DNA from: Chara braunii
Lineage: Eukaryota > Streptophyta > Charophyceae > Charales > Characeae
Assembly: GCA_003427395.1 (NCBI GenBank)
Contig: BFEA01000176.1
Coordinates: 2,157,117 to 2,190,143, forward strand
DNA: 33,027 nucleotides
Direction of reading: 5' to 3'
Both the position numbers and the translations under genes were made by a program. The notes under the pieces were generated by a model. That model ran no database searches, was not told the DNA's origin, and saw only the letters and a program-made list of their open reading frames with translations. Positions 20,121-29,115 of this stretch are shown here, piece after piece (the first letter of the stretch is position 1; each line of letters opens with the position of its first letter).

Positions 20121-23100
20121 TGTGCTCTACTTGAACGTAAACTTTATAAGTTGTATAGTACCAGTTTTGTCAGAGGTAACGACGTTGCAACTTTGGGTGG
20201 TCATTAGGCTTCGCAAGGAGGTCATTGTTGCGATCCAGAGGGTCGTTATTCTTCTTTCGAACCGTGGTTTTACCATCTTCCCTGCGTCTTTGACCATCCT
20301 TGCGGAACCCTCAGGTGCATCAAGGGTTCAACACCCTCTCACGCTAGTTTGAGTGCACCTCTCTTGTATCTGGGTGACTTAACGATTTTTTTTCCTGCTT
20401 GTCTCACTCCCAGTCTAGTGAGTTTGGTTACAAGAGGATGGCGACATACGAGATTGGAAAACCGTAGGACCGCATCAAGGCCTACCCACCGATTACTCAG
20501 GCTTTGTCGAAACCTTAGCGAGATTCTAGAGGCAGGGAACTTTCAGGTATAACGATTTGTATTATAGCATGAATCCACTAAACCCATATCAATACATTTT
20601 TCTACTATATTTGTTAAGTATGCATGTGTCCTATGAACTTTTCATTTCTATTTAGGATTTAATTCAGACTAAGTAAACGGATTATATGCATGAAGTTATA
20701 TCTATTTTATTGTTTAATTCCGACAAAGAAGGATGAACTGGGGAAAGGTGGGCGAAATGTGATTTTGCTTAAGTTTGAATGAGTCCTTAAGAGGTCGCAC
20801 ATTATTTATAAGACGAATGGTCTGACCGCTTTGTTTTGTTCTGCTTTTTCAAATACCAAGCATTGTTTATAAAATTAATGACTTGGTTGTTATGTTTCTT
20901 TTACTTGTTTTCTCCACAACCAGAGATTGTTTCTACGATGAATGGTCTGACTATTATTTATTTGGGGTTTTCTATGCTTTAAGTTTTATGATAAAAAATT
21001 GTTTATAAGATGAATGGTCTGACCGTTGTTTATTTTTCGGTGGTTTTTGAACGGGCCTTGGACATTGTTTCTATAATAAAGGACTCATGGTACTTTGTGT
21101 TTTTTTTTTAATTTTGGAAAATAAAATTGAACATTATTTTTAAGATGAATGACTCATATTTTTTTGTGTTTCTTCTGAGGGAGGTTCAAACAAAAAGACT
21201 AAGCATTAAATATAAGACGAATGACTTAGTATGAGGCTACACACACTTAATAAGAACAGAGAATATGACTTTTTATACTTAAATATTTATATACGTATAT
21301 TTATGCAAAAAAGACTAGTTGAACATTGTTTATGAGATGAATGGTCTGACTATAGTTTTAATAAAGACAAAAGAGTATAATTAAGAGTTATGACTGAAGG
21401 TAACCAAGTTCAACTGAGCATTGTTTCTATGATGATGGCTGGATCCCACGACCACTTTAAACATTAAGTTGAGATAGAGATATACAACTTGGCTACTAAA
21501 CAATTCGGGGCTAACTAAACATTGTTTATAAGGTGCATAGTCTAAACACATGCTGAAAGAACAAGAAAAATAGTTGTGCAACTTATTCGTGCATAACTAT
21601 GACAAAGGGTTATGTATTGTTTCTAAGATGAATTATTTAATGCAAAGCCTTACGTAAGCAAAAATAAATTATTAATCATATGAGGGTTCAACCAACAACC
21701 TGCATGTGAAAAGAATTTGAGAATCTTCGCGAGAGACTTACATTGGTTGCTTATGGTTGCTTGATTGAGAGTCTAGTCTGAGTTATCTTCTGATACGTAG
21801 TTACATTAGATGCTCGCCATATGCTGGAGTCACAGAAGTCGTTCAATTTCTGCATTCCAGAGTTAAATTTTATTATTTACATTTGATTTCGTATAAAGTT
21901 TGAAAAAACATTTTCACTAAGGAAAGTGTTGTCAAAATTTTCAGAAATCCAAAGAGTTAGTTATTTTTTGTCTTTACAAATTCTACTTTGTATGACTTTC
22001 ATATCTGACTCAGTAAAATTATAAGAAACCTACTAGTGCTGCTAAATTTTTTGTTGAATCAGAAAGTTAAACAAAAAATTAATTTTGTGAAGTCATATTT
22101 AGTTTTAGAATTTAAATAGCTTTGTAAATTTCGAGTACTTAGATTATAGTTGGTAGGAAAAACATTAAAAAATCACCCTATATATAGGAGATGTTGCCGA
22201 AATGTTTCCTAATTTTCTGATACCATTTATAGATAAATTTATACTTAGTTTTGTGATAAGTTTGAGTAAGATGTGGTATGGGGGTTATTCTCATGCACTT
22301 AAAGTTAGTCTTGGGAACTGGTTTTTGTTGTGTTATAGGCCCTCTTTAGTTACTTCAATTCAAGATTTGACTTTTCAGCATGATCATACGAGGATAATAT
22401 TATATTATCATTGATAATATGTTGATTGTCAATTTTTTGGTCTCCGACTCAACTTTAACCTACTCTCGCAACTCAACCTAAGGCCTTAACCCCCGTGGGT
22501 CGATTTGTTTCTTTGGGTTTTATACAAACTTTTATTAAATGGTCATTAAAAAGTACTTAGTGTTTTATTTTTGAAGGTTGGACAAAGGTTGAGGATTGTG
22601 CGAATAAGGCAAGGTGTGTGAATGCAGAGAGTGGTTGAAGTTGACCCCGTGTAATGAGTGGTCTGTCAATGTTGGATCTGTGCGTGATTGCTGGTATGTT
22701 TTATGATTTGTAGTCAGGATTTGACTTGTCTGAGATCATTCCTATATATTTTGAAGGAAGTCATACTAGAGATCACGTCATGTCCTACGACATGTTATAA
22801 GCGGTCTATTTTGACCGTGTGTAAGGATCGAGTGCTTTTGAGTGAGAAAAAAAAAATATATATATTTTATATTTGTTTGTTAACTTTTCATAGTTGGACG
22901 TTAATGTCCGTGACAACTGTTAAAGTCAAACCGCTTGACCTAATCCAAGGTCTCCGAAAGATGGGGCCATGTTCCCAAGGTCGAAGGCGTTTGGCCGCCA
23001 CAAAGGATCAAGGTCCACCTACCACTCACCCACGCAGTACGCACAAGAGGGAAGGTCTCACAATCGCACTTGCAATTGTGTAGCATCAAGAGATAAACTA

Positions 23101-23875
23101 ACACTTGAGTATCGAAAGCGACCCTCAAAATTATTGACGACCGCATGATTATAGGTACCACATAGTACGTCATCCTCGCAACTGCTTGCGTAACCATGCA
23201 ATACTAATCAATATGATAAGATCTACATCGCCGCGATATTTATTCAGAGTCTCGCGCATTACACGCGCTTATTTCTATCGTCAAAAGGTTATTGATCAAA
23301 TGTGAAAAAACATACTAGGCGCGATTATGTGTGGAGCTTGGTTTATTTTTGTGAAGTGTATCGTGTGGTTAGATTAACAGTCCTAGTCGACCGACTTAAA
23401 GTCGTGCTTAGGAGATCAACCTTCAAAGTGTCGATTCGTGTACGAGTCCAATTAAGGGATTCGACCACGCATACCCCGTTATGCTACAGCAAACGAGAAA
23501 CGCCCTTGGCTGTGCAACCTTTGCGATTGCACTCGAGCATCTTTCGCACGTGGTTTCGTAGCTCGATGGGGATACGCCTCTCCATGGGTGATGTCAAACT
23601 TTTGGGCGGAGATAAGTTGTTCCTTGTGCGATCTCTATCCTATCGTAGGAGTTTGCGAAAAGTTCAGCTAGTGCACTCGCCCGGGGGCGAAAGTTCCCTT
23701 GCGAAGAAGTCCCGCAAAATCTTGCGTAATACGGTCGGAAGGGCCTCCCTACAGAACCGATGCGCTTGACAGCGCATCTATGATGCGGCAATAATTGTCA
23801 AAACAGCTGCTATCGAAGGCGGTAAAAGGTCAAATCACAAAGTCAGGGCAAACGTGAAAATTTCACGATCTTTTC
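20121..23875 (+). repeat. Long terminal repeat-like copy 2
   Basis: This is the second copy of the repeat, with the same order of parts as 12573-16610: a 5' part with CCCTCAGG and GAGGCAGGGAACT; a hairpin array (20793-21640); worn 124-bp units (21891-22200); GGCCCTCTTT at about 22339; and a GC-richer 3' part with hairpins and ATGCTACAGCAAACGAGAAA near 23480. By eye the copies differ at roughly a third of positions. The end near 23875 is estimated from loss of similarity. ORFs within it (for example 22688-23083 and 23302-23769) are not convincing genes. Confidence 0.68.
20793..21640 (+). repeat. Hairpin array in long repeat copy 2
   Basis: About eleven copies of a core near CATTGTTTATAAGATGAATG are spread over 0.85 kb. 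Stems are still visible in several: ACCAAG/CTTGGT (20855-20860, 20882-20887), ACTAAG/CTTAGT (21198-21203, 21225-21230), GGTCGCAC/GTCTGACC with one mismatch (20793-20800, 20820-20827) and AGTTGAAC/GTCTGACT with two wobbles and one mismatch (21317-21324, 21344-21351). Loops are 19-21 nt. Others have lost one arm. The units correspond one to one in order with those of copy 1. Confidence 0.8.
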
Positions 23876-24520
23876 CATTTATTTATTTTACACGAACGTT
23901 TGAATTTTTCTTTGAAAAAAAAATGTTCTTGTTGAGCTGTGCAAACTTTCATTTGAGAAAACAAAACCAAGAAAAAAAAACACTCGCCGAATTTAGAACG
24001 AAGTATTTTCCTCGTCTATAAGAAAAAAACGTTTTTTTCCTAATGCAAAAACCATCACGTTGCCCTGTTTTGTTTTTTGCTTTTTTTTTTGTGAAAAAAT
24101 AGGGTTTCTTTCCTGAAAATATGATATAGGCTTTGTTCGAAAAATCGAGTAAGTTGAGTTTAGATGTGGAGTAATGCGGATTTTCTGTTTTAAAAGAAAA
24201 GTTGGAGGGAGGGGAAAATAATGAAATTTTCAAAAGAAAAAAAAAAAAATCAAAACACATGTGGAAAAAAAAAAAGTACGGTGAAAGTGCTTCGCTCTGC
24301 TGAAAATACGATTGAGCTATATGGTGGAATTTGCAAAAACTCTGGTAAGCTGAGTATACATGTCAAGTTCTCTGAATTTATCTTTGAAAAAAAAAATGAA
24401 AAAAAAACACCGCTGAAATTTGGAAAGGGATTTGAAAAAAAAGGAAAACAAAGCATGTCCAATTATTCGAATTTTTCGACAGAGGTGTCGTCGTCCGTTT
24501 GAAAAGAGAAAGAGAGAGGG
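23876..24520. repeat. A-rich degenerate tandem repeats
   Basis: Many runs of A and T (8-13 nt) are separated by related words. AAAAAACACTCGCCGAATTT (near 23975) resembles AAAAAACACCGCTGAAATTT (near 24401). GAGTAAGTTGAGTTTAGATGT (near 24147) resembles GGTAAGCTGAGTATACATGT (near 24343). This suggests a worn tandem array with a period of about 200 bp. The short ORFs here, rich in Lys or Phe, follow from composition. Confidence 0.5.
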
Positions 24521-24589
24521 AAATAATACTCGAACCGATGAAGGAAGGGTACAATGCCCCGTGTGCTGAAACGCACGCGCATGTGCGCA

Positions 24590-24638
24590 TGAGAGAGAGA
24601 GAGAGGGAGAGAGAGGGAGAGAGAGAGAGAGAGAGAGG
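24590..24638. repeat. (GA)n microsatellite
   Basis: A short GA tract interrupted by GGGA. It creates an Arg-Glu run in one frame and Ser-Leu in another. Confidence 0.93.
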
Positions 24639-24666
24639 AACATGCATGGGAGGGGAAAAAATCGCT

Positions 24667-24894
24667 CTTCCTCGCTTTCATCCCTGCTCGCGCCCGCTGC
24701 ACCATGCGCCACATGCACTGTCGTCACCAAGGCGTGTTCACGCGTCCACTGTTTCTCCCTACCGGATGATCTCTCTCTCTCTTCCTCGCTCTCCTCCCTG
24801 CTCGCACACGCTGCACCATGCGCCACTTGCACACTCGTGCATGCATTTTCGTCGCCGTCATCAGTGTTCGCTATGTGGGCTACTTGTGCTCCTT
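24667..24894. repeat. 114-bp tandem duplication
   Basis: Unit 1 (24667-24780) and unit 2 (24781-24894) both start CTTCCTCGCT and share CTGCACCATGCGCCAC and flanking CTGCTCGC words at the same offset. The duplicated part is C-rich. ORFs of 148-470 codons cross it on both strands but have low-complexity Ser/Pro/His composition and no domain. Confidence 0.75.
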
Positions 24895-26249
24895 GCTCGT
24901 TCCCCCGCCGCTTACTTTTGTTTCACGTGCCAGGGCACCCCCCGCTTCACTTCGCTCTTCTTCCGGGCGGACCCACACAAATTTGTCAGTCCGCGTTGCT
25001 TCTCGCCCCCCCCCCTCACTGCTTTTGCCCTCCACGCCTTGCGTCACATCGCACCCCTCCCCCCTCGCCACTTTTGCCAACCTTGTCCAGCCTCACTCAC
25101 CAGCGTCTCCGGTCCATCCCTTGGAACGCGTTTTGGCGACTGTGCCCCCGCATCACTTTCCTGCGTCTGCAGTCCCTCCCTCGGGACCCCCGATTGCACA
25201 CCCCTGCGTCGATTTTTGTTGGGCCCACGTTGACCCTTTACAGTGGGTCCTTTGTAACTTTTAAGTGGACCCGCCGCAGCTACGCTGCGGTTCAGGAGAG
25301 GGGCGAAGGCACAAAGATAGATAAACATACAGACGGGCATGCATGCGTTGAGGAAATATTGAGCAACATTGGAGACCACGGACATGGACACACATATGCA
25401 CGGAGACAGAAAGACACATGTATGTGTCGGAAAGAGAATTTGCAGGTAACATATATCGAGATTGTTGCGCAGGCCGAATGTTTGAGTAAATCATGTCTAT
25501 TTGTGTCTTTTCTTTCTTGTTGCATCCCTCGTTCTTGTTCCGACTCGTTCTCTTTTTCTGCTCCTCTGTCTCTCCTCTTTTTTTTGTGGTTGTCTCTCTG
25601 TCCCTCTCTCTTTTTGTCTCTCCTTCTGTCTTTTTCTGTCGTTCGCCTCCTCTGTCTTGAATGTCTATTGTGTAGGTGTGCCTTGTGCTCGGAGAAGTGT
25701 TTTAGCCCTGCGGACGATGTCTGCTCGGAACGTGGGAAGTGGGGGGAGGGGGTGTTGTGTTTCGTGGTGATGGAGGGAGATGAGGCTGTTGAGGTACTCC
25801 CATGTGCGGGGCGGGTGGGGAATGTTGTAGATGTCGAGGGTGCGGCGGGATGCGAGAAGGTCATGGATGAGGGCGGTAGATCTTGTCACGCCCCATGGTT
25901 CAAGTGGCAGCCACTTGAGCGTGTCGGTGCCGTGCGGTGTGTGCGGCTGCAATGGTGCATGTTGTGGCGGCGGCGTGTTGGTGATGAAAGTGTATTTGTG
26001 GTGTGCGCTAGTGATACGTTCATGTTGGTACTGCGGGCGGGGCGTTCGCGGTGAAGGAAGATGACCATAGTCGTCGTTGAGAAGTTTGAGGAGAAATGTT
26101 TTTGCATGTCGGAATCGGATGTTGACGTCAGGGGAAGGGTCAGAGCGTCAGAGGGAGCACATGCGGTTGTGTTTGTAAAGCGCGAAGAAGTCGTAGAGGT
26201 GTGGGGAAAAGGCTGCGCGATCAGTTGTGAAGAAGTCCTCCCATAGTAT
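24895..26249. other. Low-complexity stretch without a supported gene
   Basis: 24895-25260 is C-rich. A 7-bp hairpin CCGCAGC-TAC-GCTGCGG lies at 25274-25290, next to a GGGTCC/GGACCC pair (about 25246-25272). 25496-25660 is a pyrimidine-rich stretch of TCTCT and TTTTT words. 25661-26249 is G-rich on the plus strand. A 470-codon plus ORF (24642-26054) and minus ORFs (25292-25864, 25886-26626) run through it, but their composition follows the base bias and no domain is visible. The hairpin lies on the side where a minus-strand Helitron 3' end would be, but no CTRR end follows it at the usual 10-12 nt. Confidence 0.5.
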
Positions 26250-27122
26250 TTATGTGATGATATGCTCGATGTTGTCCTTGGTGAGCAGTCGCAGCCAGTC
26301 ATCCCATCTGACATGCGTGGTTGTGGTGGTGTGTTGTGGAGAAGGGCGACCAACTGTTGAAATGGTGAAAGGAGCGATTTGAAAGTCGGTTTGTGATGGG
26401 TGCGCAATTGTGAGCGTAGAGGAGGGTAGCGGGATTTGTGAGAGGATGTCGTCGTCAAGGCCAATTTGAGATAGAGCTGAGAGCGCTCCATGCGTCGTAG
26501 TGAGAAGAGGTATTGTGGAAGTGGCAGCGGTTGTTGCTGTCGATGTTGAGGCAGTTGTGGCCAGAGTTGTTGTCGCAGGTGTTGTTGCACATTCTGTTTG
26601 CTTTTCTTCGTGGGAACCTTCTCCATGTGGCAATGTAGTCAGAGCAGTGTGAAGAGCTGATGTCGAAGCGGCTGTAGCAGTGGCAGCGGTTGTTGTTGTC
26701 GATGTTGACGCAGTTGTGGCCAGAGTTGTTGTCGCAGGCGTTGTTGCGAATTCCATTTGCTTTTTTGCGTGGGAACCTTCTCCATGTGGCAATGTAGTCA
26801 GACCAGTGTGAAGAGCCGATGTCGAAGCGGCTGCAGCAGTTGTTGAGCTTACAACTGAAGATTTTGGAGACGAAACCGATGACGATGACGATGTAATTTT
26901 CTTTTGCTTTTCTTCGCAGAAACTTTCTTTATGTGGCAATGTAGTTGGAGCTGTCTGAAGAGTTGATGTCGAAGCGGCTGCAGTAGTTGTTGCAGGTACA
27001 GTTGAAGATTTTGGAGATGAACCCAACGATGACGACGATTTAATTTTCTTCGGCGGCGGCTTGTGTTCGTGTACACCTGCAACGCGGGAGAAGAAGACAA
27101 AGGTGTGAGATATGCGGCGGGG
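26250..27122 (-). CDS. Ser/Thr/Ala-rich repeat ORF downstream of Helitron helicase, possible exon
   Basis: A 290-codon open frame on the helicase strand, starting five bases after the helicase stop in another frame. The first 200 residues are Thr, Ser and Ala repeats containing ASTSALHT, LTTLPHGEGSH and ATTPATTTLATTAST units, two to three times each. At DNA level the unit is about 159 bp (26523 onward and 26682 onward) and a second unit about 149 bp (26832 and 26980). The last 80 residues are ordered: LSQIGLDDDILSQIPL and WDDWLRLLTKDNIEHIIT. No in-frame ATG exists before 26756. A good 3' splice site (pyrimidine-rich tract, then GCAG at 27077-27080) precedes it. It may therefore be an exon joined to the Rep/helicase, or a captured host fragment. 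No function can be given. Confidence 0.5.
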   Translation of the reverse strand, partial: PRRISHTFVFFSRVAGVHEHKPPPKKIKSSSSLGSSPKSSTVPATTTAAASTSTLQTAPTTLPHKESFCEEKQKKITSSSSSVSSPKSSVVSSTTAAAASTSALHTGLTTLPHGEGSHAKKQMEFATTPATTTLATTASTSTTTTAATATAASTSALHTALTTLPHGEGSHEEKQTECATTPATTTLATTASTSTATTAATSTIPLLTTTHGALSALSQIGLDDDILSQIPLPSSTLTIAHPSQTDFQIAPFTISTVGRPSPQHTTTTTHVRWDDWLRLLTKDNIEHIIT

Positions 27123-27126
27123 TTAT

Positions 27127-29115
27127 CTAGCCGAAAATTTCTTTGTAGACTATATTTGCAGTTCGGTTGATGGTTGTGGGGAGAGAGAAGCGAATATGTG
27201 TCGGGTCGCCGACACGCGAGGCAGCAACATAAAGTTGGTCGTGTGTAAACGGCGTTTGTTGTAGATCGACACCAGCGTGTTTGATCGACTGGCCTTCGGA
27301 TTTATTTATAGTGATTGCAAAAGCGGGGCGAATGGAAAATTGACGTCTCTGCCAAGGGAAAGGGTGAGTTTGATCAGTGACGGTCAGGAGAATGTGTGGC
27401 AGAAGAATAGGTTGGAGGGAGGGGGGGATGCGTGCATGTAAAAGGCGGTTGTTTGTTATTGAGTCAACTATCAATCGTGTACCGTTGCATAGTCCGTTCC
27501 TCATCGCGATGTTGTGTAGTAGAATGACCGGCGCGCCTTATTTGCGAAGTATATGTGGCGGCAAGGAGGGAACATCAATTGCATTGAGGGATTCAACGGG
27601 CACGTCAGGGTAATTTTCATTTGGAAGGAGAGTGTCAGCATTCAGACACGTAATGAAATTTTCAGGGAACTGCTCCAAGATAATTGAGTTGAGCGTCGAG
27701 ACAGTTTTATTTTTGCGGGCAAGAATGAGACGGTCAGCAAGCCAAAGCGGATCGCCGGAATTTGTTTGGAGGTGGGGGAAGGTCCAAGCTATAAGTTGTT
27801 GCGTGCCTTCATAAAGACATAAGTGAGGAGGGAGCTCAATTATGGGGTTTTCGGTGGCGGGGGGGGGTGCAATGTCACCGTTCCCAAGCCTGAGGAGCCA
27901 TGCAGAGTAATCATGTCCTTCAGGAGTGTTAACTTGTGTAAGGACACGCATGTTCTCCGAAAGGTGCATCGTTTGAAATTGCGGTCAAAGTGGTGACGAT
28001 TTTATGCATGCGTCGATAGTTTGTGCGTGTTTGCCCTTTGCGATGACGAGCAGTATTTTGCGGAAGTCACCTGCAAGGACAACGATTTTGCCACCGAATA
28101 TTAAAGGCGAGGAGCATATGTCACGGAGGGCACGATCTAGCGCCTCGATGTGGAATTTGTGTATCATTGGCGCTTCATCCCAAAGGATAACCGTTGTCAT
28201 GCGTATTAGTTGTGCCAGCGCAGATTGTTTCGGGATATCAAATGTGGAGGTAGAAGTTGGTGTAAGAGGCGCCTTAAAGCGTGAGTGGAAGGTGCGGCCG
28301 CCGTGTAGCAGTGTTGCAGCGATGCCGCTCGAAGCGACAGCCAGCGCAACGCGATCTTGGTTGCGAATATACGGGAAAACGGTATTGAAACAGAACGTTT
28401 TTCCTGTTCCTGCGGGGGCGTCGACGAAGAGGCACAACGGTTCGTTATTGTCAGCTGCGTTTGTAACGCGAGAGAAGACAGCATGTTGGGACGGGCGCAG
28501 GAGTGGTAAGTTTGTGTTCAATGTGTTTTGCAACGTTTGTTTATCGTAGGAGGTCTCATCCTCGATAATTTGTGGAATGTTGTGGCGACGGGGTCTCTCA
28601 GCCAAAACGTTCGCAACATTTTGACCGTCGGTGTGTGGGCGTATCAAGCCCACGTCTTTGAGCGCCTTGCCCTCTTTTTGCAGGCGGTTTTCGATATCAA
28701 GCAATAGCATTGTTCTGATGAGAGGAAGTAGAACATTCGCGTCGCAAAGATCCCTTTGGAAATCATCAATCATTTGTTGCCAGTGCATTTCGAATAATTC
28801 AGTAGGATCAGCTGGTGTACAGTGCAAAAGAATGTGGACGAACAGATCACGAACCATTGTAGACGATGCAGTGAAGATTGCGTCTTGCAATACAGCGTCG
28901 ATCTGAGTATTATCGTTGAGGAGGCCCAATGCGCGACACGCAGACTGAAATGTCGGGTGAATCTCGTTATCGACAGTCCGCAGGTTTTCAAACGATATCG
29001 CTCAGCGAGAATGGGGTGACAAAAGTAGCATTCGAAGATAAAATGTGTCGCCGGCGTTTGGGTGGATAGTGTGCATTCGTCCGATGGTGTTATTTTTGCG
29101 GTGTCGCCTGATCCA
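27127..29115 (-). pseudogene. Helitron RepHel, Pif1-like helicase domain
   Basis: After the Rep domain the frame continues through IHPNAGDTFYLRMLL, a TGA (29002-29004) and ENLRTVDNEIHPTFQSACRA, the usual bridge to the helicase. The Walker A motif is APAGTGKT (28396-28419), Walker B is ILWDEAPM (about 28165-28188), and a GDFRKILLV block corresponds to the family GDFRQILPV. SENMRV follows a TGA that replaces the Trp of the family. The C-terminal part has NGLCNGTRLIVD, FAITINKSEGQSI and QLYVAASRV, the last helicase motifs, and ends at KEIFG. The helicase unwinds the donor strand during rolling-circle transposition. Three stops break it (29002, 27985, 27538). Confidence 0.92.

Larger units (their letters stand above)
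12573..23875 (+). mobile_element. Gag-only LTR retrotransposon-like element with very long terminal repeats
   Basis: Two direct repeats of about 4.0 kb (12573 to about 16610) and 3.8 kb (20121 to about 23875) flank a 3.5-kb interior with a Ty3/gypsy-type gag and no pol. The repeats are colinear. Landmarks found in both include CCCTCAGG near 12668 and 20308, GAGGCAGGGAACT at about 12893 and 20529, GGCCCTCTTT at about 14967 and 22339, and ATGCTACARCAAACGAGAAA near 16166 and 23480. Purine tracts precede TGTG at both repeat starts. This fits a LARD or TR-GAG-like non-autonomous element that would depend on pol from a relative. The 3' ends are approximate. I could not find a primer-binding site or target-site duplication. 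Confidence 0.68.

Noticed and set aside
25274-25290. Hairpin as a Helitron 3' terminal hairpin
   Set aside because: On the minus strand no CTRR follows at the usual 10-12 nt; only the side and the stem fit.
24642-26054. 470-codon plus-strand ORF
   Set aside because: It crosses a duplication, a C-rich stretch and a pyrimidine tract, and its Ser/Pro/Cys/Leu composition follows base bias; no domain. Minus-strand ORFs overlap it with the same problem.
28004-28549. 181-codon plus-strand ORF
   Set aside because: It is the antisense shadow of the Pif1-like helicase domain.
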